NCBI GenBank assembly: GCA_934343805.1
Contig: CAKRIN010000013.1
Location: 7,843-71,842, forward strand
From: an uncultured Lachnospira sp.
GTDB taxonomy: Bacteria; Bacillota; Clostridia; Lachnospirales; Lachnospiraceae
Direction: 5' to 3'
Length of the DNA stretch: 64,000 nt
Part shown: positions 42,735 through 52,993 of the stretch, piece by piece
Layout: each line of letters opens with the position of its first letter
Numbering within the stretch: the stretch's first letter is position 1
Notes under the pieces: model-generated
The model's database searches: none
Told to the model about the DNA's origin: nothing
What the model saw: only the letters and a program-made list of their open reading frames with translations
Position numbers and translations under genes: made by a program

Positions 42735-44810
42735 TTACTTGCTTTCTTGTGGCTTTTCTTCGACATATCCGCATGTCTCATCTGCACACACAAGCTTGCT
42801 GCCTTTCTCTATCATATATCCGCCACACTTAGGACACTTTTTAGCAGATGGCTTCTGCCATGATACAAAATCACACTCTGGATATCCTTCACAGCCATAG
42901 AACATTCTGCCCTTCTTAGTCTTCTTAAGAATCACATCCTTGCCACACTTAGGGCATGGTACACCAATCTTTTCAAGATAAGGCTTAGTATTGTGACACT
43001 CTGGAAATCCCGGACATCCAAGGAACTTTCCATGTGGTCCGTATTTGATAACCATGTTTCTTCCACACTTATCACATACGACATCAGTAACCTCATCTTC
43101 TATCTTGACATGTTCTAATTCTTTCTCTGCCTCATCAATTGCCTCTTTAAGATCAGGATAGAAATTCCTTATAATTTCTTTCCACTCAACTGTTCCCTCT
43201 GCAACACCATCAAGCAAAGATTCCATATTAGCAGTGAACTTGACATCAACAATTGTAGGAAATGCTGTCATCATAATATTATTAACAGCATTACCAAGCT
43301 CAGAAACATACAGGTTCTTATTCTCTTTTATAACATAATGTCTTGCAATTATTGTTGAGATAGTAGGTGCGTAAGTACTAGGCCTTCCTATTCCCTGTTC
43401 CTCAAGTGCCTTTACAAGAGATGCCTCAGTAAAATGTGCCGGTGGCTGTGTAAAATGCTGTACTCCATTAACATCCTCAAGTGAAAGCTGTGATGCCTCA
43501 TCAAGACCTTTAGCAAGCGTATTAGTCTCTTCATTATCATCATCATTCTTATATACAGACATAAAACCATCAAATGCAACCTTAGATGCTGCTACTGAGA
43601 ATCTGTACTTACCAGCCGCAATCTTAACAGATGTTGTCTCATACACTGCTGGTGCCATCTGGCTTGCAACAAATCTTTTCCATATAAGCTGATATAATCT
43701 GAACTGGTCTCTCTGCAAAGATTCCTTAACTACAGCTGGGGATAGAGTAAGATCTGTAGGTCGTATTGCCTCATGAGCATCCTGAATCTTCTTATCGTCT
43801 TTCTTGGCTGATTTTCCTTCAAGAAGATACTTTTCCCCATAATTACCGCTTATATATTCCTTAGATGCCTCCTTAGCTTCGTCAGCAACTCTTGTAGAGT
43901 CAGTTCTTAAGTAAGTAATTATACCTATTGTTCCCCTGCCCTTAATATCAACGCCTTCATATAACTGCTGTGCTATATTCATAGTTCTCTTGGTTGACAT
44001 ATTAAGTGTCTTGGCTGCTTCCTGCTGCAAAGTACTTGTTGTGAATGGAAGAGGTGACTTTTTAATCTTCTCACCCTTCTTGATGCTTTCTACTTTAAAG
44101 CTGCTTTTCTTAACCTCTTCAAGTATCTTATTCATCTGGTCTGCATTCTTAATATCAATCTTTCCATTCTCATCACCATAGAACTTGGCAACAAGAGGCT
44201 TCTTCTCTCCCTTGATATTAAGAACCGCATCCATTGTCCAGTATTCTTCCGGAATAAATGCATCTATTTCATTCTCTCTGTCACATATAATTCTTAATGC
44301 AACTGACTGAACTCTTCCTGCGCTAAGTCCTCTTTTAATCTTAGCCCATAACAAAGGACTTATTCCATATCCGACAATTCGGTCAAGAACTCTTCTTGAC
44401 TGCTGTGCGTCAACAAGATTCATATCAATCTTTCTTGCTTCCTTTAATGATGCTTTAACCGCATTCTTAGTGATTTCGTTGAAAGTTATTCTGTATATAT
44501 CCTTGTCTTCCAGCTTAAGTGCCGCTGCAAGATGCCACGAAATAGCCTCTCCTTCACGGTCGGGATCGGTTGCGAGATACACTTTATCTGCTTTCTTGGC
44601 TTCTTTTCTTAATGCTGCAAGAATATCTCCTTTTCCTCTTATAGTAATGTACTTAGGTTCATAATCATGTTCTATATCAACACCCATCTGGCTCTTAGGA
44701 AGATCCCTCACATGTCCCTGAGACGCCATAACCTTATAATTAGCTCCTAAAAACTTGCTTATTGTCTTAACCTTGGCAGGTGACTCCACTATAACTAAAT
44801 ACTTTGCCAT
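42735..44810 (-). CDS. topA: DNA topoisomerase I
   Basis: Relaxes negative supercoils by single-strand passage. 691 residues: Toprim domain (1-120) with DPDREGE at 82-88; catalytic Tyr300 in GIITYLRTDSTR; central gate domains; and three C-terminal zinc-ribbon modules (CDKCGRN, CPKCGKDV and CPKCGGYM followed by CADETC). Length is normal for Firmicutes. It lies 15 bp after dprA. Confidence 0.97.
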   Translation of the reverse strand: MAKYLVIVESPAKVKTISKFLGANYKVMASQGHVRDLPKSQMGVDIEHDYEPKYITIRGKGDILAALRKEAKKADKVYLATDPDREGEAISWHLAAALKLEDKDIYRITFNEITKNAVKASLKEARKIDMNLVDAQQSRRVLDRIVGYGISPLLWAKIKRGLSAGRVQSVALRIICDRENEIDAFIPEEYWTMDAVLNIKGEKKPLVAKFYGDENGKIDIKNADQMNKILEEVKKSSFKVESIKKGEKIKKSPLPFTTSTLQQEAAKTLNMSTKRTMNIAQQLYEGVDIKGRGTIGIITYLRTDSTRVADEAKEASKEYISGNYGEKYLLEGKSAKKDDKKIQDAHEAIRPTDLTLSPAVVKESLQRDQFRLYQLIWKRFVASQMAPAVYETTSVKIAAGKYRFSVAASKVAFDGFMSVYKNDDDNEETNTLAKGLDEASQLSLEDVNGVQHFTQPPAHFTEASLVKALEEQGIGRPSTYAPTISTIIARHYVIKENKNLYVSELGNAVNNIMMTAFPTIVDVKFTANMESLLDGVAEGTVEWKEIIRNFYPDLKEAIDEAEKELEHVKIEDEVTDVVCDKCGRNMVIKYGPHGKFLGCPGFPECHNTKPYLEKIGVPCPKCGKDVILKKTKKGRMFYGCEGYPECDFVSWQKPSAKKCPKCGGYMIEKGSKLVCADETCGYVEEKPQESK

Positions 44811-44825
44811 TAATAGTCCTCCAAA

Positions 44826-45977
44826 TCAAATATGCTTCCTTACATAATAATTCTTAGAGACCTCATCTATCAGTCCTTCTAATTCCAGTTCCAGTAAAAG
44901 CCCCTCTGCTTCTACAAGACCAATTCCTGAGTTCTTTATTATCGTCTCCAGACTTACAGGAAACAAATTGATTTGACTATACACCATATTTTTAGGGCTT
45001 GCAAGTCCTGATTTTCCAAAATGCACTTTCCCAGCATTAATATCAGCCTGTCCAGATGCCGAATTATCGGGCTGTTTCTCTATCATACAGTTAGCATTAA
45101 TATATGAATCTATTATTTTAGTAGAATATATATCTTCTGGTCTTGTAATAATATCTGCGCCTTCCTTTATAAGCTGCATGCATCCCTCACTTAATGCATC
45201 TCCAATTCTTCCCGGAACAACATATACATCCTTATTCTGTTCAAGAGCCTGATCTGCTGTTATAAGCGAACCGCTCTTCTTTCTGGCTTCAACAACGATC
45301 AATGCATCTGACAACGCACTTATTATTCTGTTTCTTAATGGAAACTGCCCTGCCCTTGGCGGCGTCTGTACCGCATATTCCGACAGTATACCTCCTGATG
45401 TCTCTAACTGCGAATACAATTCAATATTAGTTCTTGGATAACATATATCAACACCACACCCTAGAACTGCCAGGCTGTATCCGCCAGACTGTATCGCTCC
45501 TTTTTGTCCTGCTGCATCAATTCCAAGCGCCATACCGCTTATAACCTGAATTCCCATAGCCGCATACGCTTTGGCAAAATATTCAGCAATGCTTCTCCCA
45601 TACTCTGTACAATTCCTTGCTCCGACAATGGCAACTGCCGGCCTGTTCTCATCAGGAAGTCTTCCCTTGTAATATAATATATATGGATAATCGTATATAT
45701 TCATAAGCTTAGATGGATAATCAGGCTTTCCCGGATATGTAAAACGTATCTTCTTATCTGCCAGAGTGCAGTATTCCTTATATATATGTTCATCCTTTCT
45801 ATTATGTATAATTGCCTGTACATCTCTGTCTGTAATTCCTCTTACACTTCCAAGAACCCTGTCTGATGCACCATATACTTCCCTTGGATTGTCAAATACA
45901 TTAAATATGTGTCTTAGCTTCGCATTCGATATCCCTGTAATATTATTAATCCAATACCAGTAATATTCATCTATCAT
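44826..45977 (-). CDS. dprA: DNA processing protein DprA (Smf)
   Basis: Loads RecA onto incoming single-stranded DNA in transformation. 383 residues with the preferred start at 45977 (MIDEYYWYWINN, AGGA upstream). ATGs at 46034 and 46004 lie within comM and also have sites; choice is uncertain. It has an N-terminal helical domain with a helix-hairpin region, a Rossmann-fold core (VGARNCTEYGRSIAEYFAKA, GLGIDAAGQKGAIQSGGYSLAVLGCGVD, and SEYAVQTPPRAGQFPLRNRIISALSDAL) and a C-terminal winged-helix region (about 330-383). Confidence 0.93.
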   Translation of the reverse strand: MIDEYYWYWINNITGISNAKLRHIFNVFDNPREVYGASDRVLGSVRGITDRDVQAIIHNRKDEHIYKEYCTLADKKIRFTYPGKPDYPSKLMNIYDYPYILYYKGRLPDENRPAVAIVGARNCTEYGRSIAEYFAKAYAAMGIQVISGMALGIDAAGQKGAIQSGGYSLAVLGCGVDICYPRTNIELYSQLETSGGILSEYAVQTPPRAGQFPLRNRIISALSDALIVVEARKKSGSLITADQALEQNKDVYVVPGRIGDALSEGCMQLIKEGADIITRPEDIYSTKIIDSYINANCMIEKQPDNSASGQADINAGKVHFGKSGLASPKNMVYSQINLFPVSLETIIKNSGIGLVEAEGLLLELELEGLIDEVSKNYYVRKHI

Positions 45978-45990
45978 ATATTCCTCATTA

Positions 45991-47541
45991 TCACCCCTTA
46001 ACATCAGGTATTCCCCTGTAATAAAATGCCTCACTTATATTACTCATAGATATGTTCTTATTGCCCTCAATATCCGCTATAGTCCGCGCAGTCTTTAATA
46101 TCTTATGATATCCCCTGGCAGTAAGATGCTTCTTGGAATATATATCACCCATAAGCTTACTTTCAGCCTTGCCAAGCCGGCAGAATCCTGCCACATCCCT
46201 GCTATTCATCTGTGAATTAAACATTATCTTTCTTCCTCTGAACCTGTCCATCTGAATCTTTCTGACTCTTCTTACTATATCTGACATCTTCTCAGACGTG
46301 TACTCATTGTCCTTTTCCTTTTCATCAATACTTTCACTCTGTAATTCCGAATACTTTATCTGTTCAGTTCTTACACACATATCGAATCTGTCCCATAACG
46401 GATTACTGATTCTTCCCAGAAATCTCTCTATATCCTGTTCAGAACAGTTACACCTGTTACGATCCGGATAATATCCACACCTGCATGGGTTAATCGCTCC
46501 AACAAGCATGAAATCAGTTGGAAACACATAAGAATTATTCAGCCTTACAATTGTAATATGCCTGTCTTCAAGCGGCTGACGCAATCCCTCCAAAATATCA
46601 GGCCTGAATTCTGTCATCTCGTCAAGAAAAAGCACACCTTTCCCGGCAAGCGTAACCTCTCCCGGAACAGGATACATCCCGCCTCCAAGAAACGCACTTT
46701 TAGTAACATTACAATATGGTGCCCTGAATGGTCTCTTATTAATCAGCCCCCTCTTGCTGCCAAGCTGCCCCGCAACACTATATATATTAGTTACCTCAAG
46801 TCTCTCATCAAAAGTCATCTCCGGCATAATCGTAGGTATTCTTCTTGCCATCATAGTCTTTCCGCTTCCAGGTGGTCCCATATACATAATATTATGCATA
46901 CCACACACAGCAATAAGAGTTGCTCTCTTAGCTGCATCTCCACCTCTTATATCACTGAAATCCAGCATTTCGATATCCTGTGTACAGTCAGTTTCTTTTA
47001 TTGTCTCATTCTTGTTTCCAGAAAAATCATCTTCTCCATTAATATACCTTACTGCTTCCTTAAGATTAGCTATGGCTGTAACCTCAATCCCATCAACTAT
47101 CTCCCCTTCATTCTCATTATCAATTGGAATTACCGCCTTGTCGAAGCCTTCATTCCTTGCACATAACACACATGGAAGAACCCCTGGCACTCCGTTAATA
47201 TCCCCATTAAGTCCCAGCTCTCCAAGCACAAGCATCCTGTCAAGCCGTGCCTCATCAACATATCCATTCGCTGCAAGTATCCCCAGTGCAATAGGCAGAT
47301 CAAATCCAGTACCATGCTTTCTTATATCTGCCGGAGATATATTAACAACTATCCTCTGCGGCATAAGATTAAATCCGCTATTCCTTATTGCAACACGCAC
47401 TCTTTCCCTTGCTTCCTTTACTTCACTGCCAAGAAATCCACTCATATCGAATCCCGGCAGTCCATTACCGGCATCCACCTCAACCTTAACAAGTTCTGCC
47501 TTAAGTCCATGCAGAACTGCACTTGATATACAACTATACAT
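45991..47541 (-). CDS. comM: ComM / YifB-family Mg-chelatase-like AAA+ ATPase
   Basis: Hexameric helicase that extends heteroduplex DNA during natural transformation (shown for ComM in Vibrio). 516 residues: N-terminal Lon-protease-like S5 domain (about 1-170), AAA+ domain with Walker A GPPGSGKTMM near 222 and Walker B (GVLFLDEMTEF), a zinc-type Cys cluster (NPCRCGYYPDRNRCNCSE) and a C-terminal Mg-chelatase domain (about 420-516). It is the first gene of comM-dprA-topA-codY and has a clear promoter. Confidence 0.92.
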   Translation of the reverse strand: MYSCISSAVLHGLKAELVKVEVDAGNGLPGFDMSGFLGSEVKEARERVRVAIRNSGFNLMPQRIVVNISPADIRKHGTGFDLPIALGILAANGYVDEARLDRMLVLGELGLNGDINGVPGVLPCVLCARNEGFDKAVIPIDNENEGEIVDGIEVTAIANLKEAVRYINGEDDFSGNKNETIKETDCTQDIEMLDFSDIRGGDAAKRATLIAVCGMHNIMYMGPPGSGKTMMARRIPTIMPEMTFDERLEVTNIYSVAGQLGSKRGLINKRPFRAPYCNVTKSAFLGGGMYPVPGEVTLAGKGVLFLDEMTEFRPDILEGLRQPLEDRHITIVRLNNSYVFPTDFMLVGAINPCRCGYYPDRNRCNCSEQDIERFLGRISNPLWDRFDMCVRTEQIKYSELQSESIDEKEKDNEYTSEKMSDIVRRVRKIQMDRFRGRKIMFNSQMNSRDVAGFCRLGKAESKLMGDIYSKKHLTARGYHKILKTARTIADIEGNKNISMSNISEAFYYRGIPDVKG

Positions 47542-47608
47542 ATTTCTCCCCTATACTTCCTTCTCAATCCGTTCTCTAATCAACCATGCCAATCATTTAA
47601 TTTCTTTT

Positions 47609-47622
47609 AGTATATTTATACT
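47609..47622. repeat. Small inverted repeat over the comM -10 box
   Basis: AGTATA, a two-base centre and TATACT form an imperfect dyad overlapping the comM -10 box. It could be an operator or simply the AT-rich context. Confidence 0.3.
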
Positions 47623-47646
47623 ATATCTTTTATAATATATTGTCAA
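47618..47646 (-). promoter_or_regulatory. Promoter of comM-dprA-topA-codY
   Basis: On the minus strand TTGACA (47641-47646), a 17-bp spacer and TAGTAT (47618-47623). The start codon is about 75 bp downstream. Confidence 0.7.
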
Positions 47647-47660
47647 TATATATTTATAAC

Positions 47661-47698
47661 AAAAAATAAGCTGTTGTCATACATAACAACAGCTTATT
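47661..47698 (-). terminator. Rho-independent terminator after the pilus operon
   Basis: On the minus strand a 13-bp perfect stem (47686-47698 with 47665-47677, eight-base loop) is followed by TTTTTTG. It lies 25 bp after the DUF5057 gene stop. Confidence 0.85.
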
Positions 47699-47722
47699 AA
47701 TTATTAATATTTAATTATGTGT

Positions 47723-50700
47723 TTAATCCATATCAAACAGATCCTTTGCCTGAAGGTCAAGAATAGCATATCCTTTACCTTTGTGGCCATCCGTAGCCTG
47801 GATACCTATCTTAAGATTTCCATCAACCATCTGGCTCTTTAAAGACTCTGCCTTATCTCCAACCAGCGACCAGAGATCTTCCACAGCATACTCTTTTCCA
47901 GCAACAATCTTAAGATTACTTGTAGGATTCATAGGTGTAAGCGCTGACACAGTGCCAGAAGAATCAACATTAATATATCCCAGCATTATATCTCCACAGC
48001 TCTCATCGAACTTACCATCCTTATTAGTATGTCCATCCTCGTTATACACATACATAAATGTTTCTTTAATGATACCCTTGCCATCAATAAGATCCGCATC
48101 ATTAATCTTGAATGTGAATCCAAGCTTTCTCTTTGCATACTTAGAATAATTATACTTGAAATATCCCTTATAATCTGTAATTGAATCATCATATACAGCA
48201 TCAGTATATATAACATCCGGTGCACTATTACCAGCAAGAATAGCTCTTACAAATGTATTAACGAACAATTCCATCTCAGCATCATTATCAGTTGCTTCAT
48301 CCATATCCTCATGTCCGGCACTTGTATAAGTTACATTACCTGCAGAGTACATGTAATAATTATTAACCGCATCCTGACCTGAATATGTAAAGTATTTATC
48401 TCTTTCCAGTGCACCATCAGAATCTGAAAGAGTATACCATACAACAACAGAATTATCTTTTTCTCTTCCATCCAGAGTTGTATTAATCTGCTCAAGATTC
48501 AACGCAAAGTACTGTCCATGAGTCTGTGCAACCGCAATATCAGTATTAATGCTATATGGATAAGATGTAACCTCACCTTCATTAAGTTTTGAAATCTTGG
48601 TTGTTGTTCTCGTTGTACTTGCATGATTTACTTCTCCATATGAAGGATAATCTGTTATATCCTTATACGGACTCTTTGCTGATAACTTATACACAAGTGT
48701 ATCTGTAATATAGTAGTCATCCTTCATACCAATCAAAGGTTTAAATGTCTTTGTAGCCATATTAAGATCAGACTTCTGCCCTGCAGGTTTTCCGCTTGAA
48801 TTCTTATATGACATAGTATCATGTGTCATCAGCACAGATTTGCCTTCTTCTATGTAACTCTTAATAGCCTCAATAGCCTGTTTTGAAAGACTCTTCTTGG
48901 CAGGACTTGTTGTCGGATCATAATCATAGCCATCTGCATCAGAATCATTACCATAATCATCCGCAAATCCCATAACTACCATAGTATAATCATCAAGGAA
49001 GTCCGGATTCTCATATATTGCCTGTGAGAACTCTGATTTAGTCAGTGTAGTAACATCAAGATCAAATCCTGTAATATCCGATACAGCTCCAAATTTCTCA
49101 GAAAACTTACTTCCATCTGAAAGATCAAGGTGTTCAGGATATTTCTCTTTTCCATCAGAACCTATAACTGAATCATGAATAATCTGTACAACATATATAG
49201 TCTTTCTTGCTTCATACTTTAATGCAAATGCACCGGTATTAATACTTGTAAGACCTGTATATTCATCTGTAACCTCTACCTTCCATCCAACATAACCTGT
49301 TAAGCCTGAAGGAAGTGTAAGGTTACACGAAAATCCTGATGAGGTACATTCTACTCCTGTTCCATCGGATGCACTATAGAAAAGCTCTGTATCATCAGAT
49401 GTTCTGTCTTCTGAGAATATACTGTCACAGTTTCTGTCAATATATATCTTAACCTTGTACTTTCCACCAGCAGTACGCGAATCATTAGGTAAATTAACTG
49501 TTCCCTTAAACTGAAGCGACTTTAACTTGGATCTGTCATTAGTAACTGTATCCTCACCATTATATTCATACTCTGTCATTCCAACAGGCTGGATAGTGAT
49601 TGAAGGCTTCTTCTGATAATTAATTGCATCAGACACTTCCTGATCCTTATTAATGCTTACAACATTAGGATGCTGTGAACCAAGTGTAGCCCTTAAGCTT
49701 GCCATTCTCATCTTATACATATTACAGTCTTTATCGACAACTGCAGTACTTCCATAATATATATCATACTCCATTGCCATAGGAAGACCCTTTTTTGCAT
49801 AAGCAACAAGCTTATCATATGCCTTATCAGTAAGATCAATATCATTAAGCGTATAATTCTTGCTGTTTACTGTAAATTTTCTCTTATCACTGTCAGCATA
49901 CATTGTAGAGCCATATATATCTGTATTAGTCTGGTCTTTTCCCTGTGAACCAATAATAATAAGGTCATATGTAGCAATTATATCCTGATTTAATCCGTCA
50001 AATGCATTGACAGACACACTTGTAACATTAACCTTAACCTTAGAATTCTCCGGAAGACCAAACCATGTCTTAATCTTCTTCTCTCCAGCATCAGTATTAT
50101 ACTTATAAAAACCAATTGGCTGGATTTCAAGTACATTAATATCACTATCAGGTACAGTCTTAAATGCACCAATAATATACTGGATAACACGTGCTCCTGA
50201 CAGTTCTACCGATGTAGTTTTATTGTGTGATGTTTCCTTCTTGGCATCACTATAATTAGTTCCCCAGTTAGCATCAAGCTCCTCCGCATTAGAAGGATAT
50301 ATATTATTTGATATAAGCTGACTGGTAATAGCATTATCAGAATTAAATGACCATACATACTTATCAATATATGCCTGTGAATGATTACCCGATGTAGCAT
50401 TATAAGTAGGATAATTCACTCCGGAATCAGACGTATACGAACTGCCTCTGAGATATTTCTGATAATTCTCCCAGTAAGAAAACTGTCCATTAGTATTAAC
50501 AGGTGCCTTAGAAGTACCATCCGCTGAATAGAAATTAATAACTTCCTTACCACCACCATTGTCATTATCTTTCTCAATTCTTATATATCCATAATTGCCT
50601 TTGTATCTCATTCCAGTTGCCAGTTCTGCATTAGTTGTAACCTCATTAATAGCGAAGTCAGACACCATTGTGTCTCTGTCAATACCTGACATGGCAAGAC

Positions 50701-51655
50701 ATATTCTGGATATATTGGAAAACTTTCCATCTGAACCAGCACTCTTATCCTCTGAATTATATATAACAGCCTTTCCCTTTGTTGAATTAAGCATATATAT
50801 ATATAATGCAAGATCAGCAGACAAATCATTAGATCCTAATGTCCATTTCATGCTCTTATCTAAAGTACTTTTCTTATTAGTTCCATTAATAAGATCATAA
50901 GCTTCAAAAAGACCATCATTATGATTCTTACTTGAGAACATAACAAGCGCTGACTCATCAATCAATTCCTTAGCTTTTTTGCTGTCTTCATTCAATTCCT
51001 TTGGTGTCTTAATAACAAGTTCAACTTTCCCTTCCATACTTGTATTACCGAATACAAAATAAGAAAAAGCATCTCTTACTTCTACATTTGCAATCGAACC
51101 ATCTGGCTGCTTTTCTTCAACCATAAGAGGACCATTTACAACAACCTGTCCATCACTTCCCTTGCTATATGTACAGAACTTAAGTTCAACCTTAGAGCCA
51201 TCTATTGAATCAGGCCAGCCAAGTGCGCCAAAAAGTTTATTCACATCCATGTAATACTTATTATCATACTTAATAGCAACGCAGTAATTAGTTCCTGTTA
51301 ACATAATACCATTAACGAAATTACTATATCCGTACATAGCCTTATAAATATCTTTTTCCTTGACAATCTTCTTATCACTCGGAAGCTTTGCCATAATATC
51401 ATCCCATGCAAGTGCACCATACGCATTACCAATAATCGCACCAAATTCATCATACAATTTATCCGGCACAATCTCCAATATCTTCATCTTATTGGTAGAA
51501 GAATACTCCTTACCATTGATAACAACTGAATCCGCTGCTGCTTCCGTTTTTCTTGTTGCAATAATAACAACAACCATCACACAGAACACTGCCACAGAGG
51601 CAATCGCTGCGAATATTTTATTTCTCAGATTCTTATTAGATAATAATTTCTTCAT
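47723..51655 (-). CDS. Giant secreted DUF5057-family protein, probable pilus tip or surface protein
   Basis: 1310 residues, the largest gene here. The N-terminus has a basic start and a hydrophobic helix (about 13-34) ending KTEAAADS, a signal peptide or membrane anchor. The rest is extracytoplasmic, Asp/Ser/Tyr/Lys-rich, with two similar opening segments (KMKILEIVPDKLYDEFG and SDINVLEIQPIGFYKYN) and a third part (YVVQIIHDSVIG then KSYIEEGKSVLMTHDTM, a Rossmann-like/glutamine-amidotransferase-like fold). A calcium-binding-like loop DSDADGYDYD lies near 903. It is the last gene of the pilus operon, 14 bp after the minor pilin at 51670. It occupies the place that PilY1 holds with minor pilins; a tip/adhesin role is inferred. 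Confidence 0.75.
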   Translation of the reverse strand: MKKLLSNKNLRNKIFAAIASVAVFCVMVVVIIATRKTEAAADSVVINGKEYSSTNKMKILEIVPDKLYDEFGAIIGNAYGALAWDDIMAKLPSDKKIVKEKDIYKAMYGYSNFVNGIMLTGTNYCVAIKYDNKYYMDVNKLFGALGWPDSIDGSKVELKFCTYSKGSDGQVVVNGPLMVEEKQPDGSIANVEVRDAFSYFVFGNTSMEGKVELVIKTPKELNEDSKKAKELIDESALVMFSSKNHNDGLFEAYDLINGTNKKSTLDKSMKWTLGSNDLSADLALYIYMLNSTKGKAVIYNSEDKSAGSDGKFSNISRICLAMSGIDRDTMVSDFAINEVTTNAELATGMRYKGNYGYIRIEKDNDNGGGKEVINFYSADGTSKAPVNTNGQFSYWENYQKYLRGSSYTSDSGVNYPTYNATSGNHSQAYIDKYVWSFNSDNAITSQLISNNIYPSNAEELDANWGTNYSDAKKETSHNKTTSVELSGARVIQYIIGAFKTVPDSDINVLEIQPIGFYKYNTDAGEKKIKTWFGLPENSKVKVNVTSVSVNAFDGLNQDIIATYDLIIIGSQGKDQTNTDIYGSTMYADSDKRKFTVNSKNYTLNDIDLTDKAYDKLVAYAKKGLPMAMEYDIYYGSTAVVDKDCNMYKMRMASLRATLGSQHPNVVSINKDQEVSDAINYQKKPSITIQPVGMTEYEYNGEDTVTNDRSKLKSLQFKGTVNLPNDSRTAGGKYKVKIYIDRNCDSIFSEDRTSDDTELFYSASDGTGVECTSSGFSCNLTLPSGLTGYVGWKVEVTDEYTGLTSINTGAFALKYEARKTIYVVQIIHDSVIGSDGKEKYPEHLDLSDGSKFSEKFGAVSDITGFDLDVTTLTKSEFSQAIYENPDFLDDYTMVVMGFADDYGNDSDADGYDYDPTTSPAKKSLSKQAIEAIKSYIEEGKSVLMTHDTMSYKNSSGKPAGQKSDLNMATKTFKPLIGMKDDYYITDTLVYKLSAKSPYKDITDYPSYGEVNHASTTRTTTKISKLNEGEVTSYPYSINTDIAVAQTHGQYFALNLEQINTTLDGREKDNSVVVWYTLSDSDGALERDKYFTYSGQDAVNNYYMYSAGNVTYTSAGHEDMDEATDNDAEMELFVNTFVRAILAGNSAPDVIYTDAVYDDSITDYKGYFKYNYSKYAKRKLGFTFKINDADLIDGKGIIKETFMYVYNEDGHTNKDGKFDESCGDIMLGYINVDSSGTVSALTPMNPTSNLKIVAGKEYAVEDLWSLVGDKAESLKSQMVDGNLKIGIQATDGHKGKGYAILDLQAKDLFDMD

Positions 51656-51669
51656 GATTACCTCCCGTT

Positions 51670-52350
51670 TTATTTAACATTTGTAAAATAATCGTTAATC
51701 TGTGTCTGAGGAAGAACCTTTCCAACTTCAAGCGGCTTAATGTAATCCTCTACAGCTCCCTCTTCCTTCTTCGATATTGAATTACCAATAGTTATTGCAT
51801 TACCGACCTGATTTCTTGTGGAGAACGCCCTTGTTACAGTTCTCTTATACTTCATACGCTCAAGTTCAATCGTAACAACAACCTGTGGATTCTTAGGAAT
51901 TGCTTTAATCTGTGTTGACTCAAATGTAAATCCCTCATAATCAAGTCTTACATCAAAATTAGTAACGCTGTCACATGCAAGACTCCAGTCAACATGCAGT
52001 ATAGAATTAGCATTCTCTGTATACCACAGCTGTTTTGTAGACGGATCATATTTGTATCCCCACTCAAGGATATTTTCTTCAGTTCCCTCTGTAGCCGTGT
52101 ATTTGTTAGTATATACAGCTACCTGACCGCCGGATTTATCAATTCTGATTTCCTTGGCTTCAAGAATATTCTTTGAAATCTGATTAAGGGTAACATCAGC
52201 GTCACTCTGAATCTGGGCCAATGCCGTCTGCTTGGTATGAGTTCTTACTGCCTGTACAATAAGAAGTACCAACGCCGACAATACTATGCCTGATATTGCA
52301 AGTGCTATCAGCAACTCTACTAATGAAAAACCCTTGTTATTTTTCTTCAT
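51670..52350 (-). CDS. Minor pseudopilin with N-terminal prepilin signal (PilW/GspJ-like)
   Basis: 226 residues. A short basic leader KKNNKG is followed by FSLVELLIALAISGIVL, a type III prepilin signal with cleavage after Gly and Glu at mature position 5. The C-terminal globular domain (about 60-226) is not closely recognisable. Size and place, last of four pseudopilins, fit the PilW/GspJ role, but the assignment to a particular minor pilin type is inference. The start at 52350 has GGGAGTAG upstream. It lies 24 bp after the 52374 gene. Confidence 0.78.
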   Translation of the reverse strand: MKKNNKGFSLVELLIALAISGIVLSALVLLIVQAVRTHTKQTALAQIQSDADVTLNQISKNILEAKEIRIDKSGGQVAVYTNKYTATEGTEENILEWGYKYDPSTKQLWYTENANSILHVDWSLACDSVTNFDVRLDYEGFTFESTQIKAIPKNPQVVVTIELERMKYKRTVTRAFSTRNQVGNAITIGNSISKKEEGAVEDYIKPLEVGKVLPQTQINDYFTNVK

Positions 52351-52373
52351 AACTCTACTCCCGCATCTCATCA

Positions 52374-52964
52374 CTAATTCATTATTGAAACTCTTCCAGT
52401 CTTATACCACAGCTTTGACTTATATGCTGAACCAGACCCTTTAACCCTGAATACACCACTTGATGACTTTCCATCAATTCTTGTACCAGAATCACCTGGG
52501 TTATCAGAATCTGCAACAACTACACTTGAGCATGAACCATCTGACCTGCTGAACTTAATCTTAATCGTATAATCATCAATGTCATATACAGTAGCGCCTG
52601 ATGAATCCTCGTCTCCTGCTGAATCAGGAATAATATATTCCATGGAAATTCTTGCTGCGCTGCATGCATATGATTCCATGACATTATCATCCTTGTATAT
52701 CTCAATAACATACTCTTTATCTTTCTTCTTGACCTCCATACGCCACTTTCCATCTTTAGCCATCGTACTGGTCTTTAACTCTGAAAGACACGAATATACA
52801 TTCTTGTTAACTTTCTTGGCATTGCCTCTTCCTATAACAGAAATACTGATTACTGTAAGAAATGTCATTATAGATATAATGGCGACTACTATCAGAAGTT
52901 CCAATAACGAGAATCCCTGATTATTTAATTGTCTGTTTGAAATTTTCCCTCTTTTAATCATCAT
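52374..52964 (-). CDS. Minor pseudopilin with prepilin signal (FimT/GspH-like)
   Basis: 196 residues. The leader (MMIKRGKISNRQLNNQG) ends in Gly before FSLLELLIVVAIISIMTFLTVISI, with Glu at mature position 5. The globular domain is Ser/Asp/Gly-rich. The start at 52964 has GGAG upstream; a TTG at 52982 would add six residues. Small size and position fit the FimT/GspH class; that class assignment is inference. Confidence 0.75.
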   Translation of the reverse strand: MMIKRGKISNRQLNNQGFSLLELLIVVAIISIMTFLTVISISVIGRGNAKKVNKNVYSCLSELKTSTMAKDGKWRMEVKKKDKEYVIEIYKDDNVMESYACSAARISMEYIIPDSAGDEDSSGATVYDIDDYTIKIKFSRSDGSCSSVVVADSDNPGDSGTRIDGKSSSGVFRVKGSGSAYKSKLWYKTGRVSIMN

Positions 52965-52993
52965 CACTACTCCATTAAACAATCTGAAATTCC

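Noticed and set aside
47609..47622. Strong operator at comM
   Set aside because: The dyad is short and AT-only, likely by chance in this AT-rich promoter; listed at low confidence.
47542..47722. Additional small gene between comM and the DUF5057 gene
   Set aside because: Only a promoter and a terminator are visible; no open frame with a ribosome binding site.
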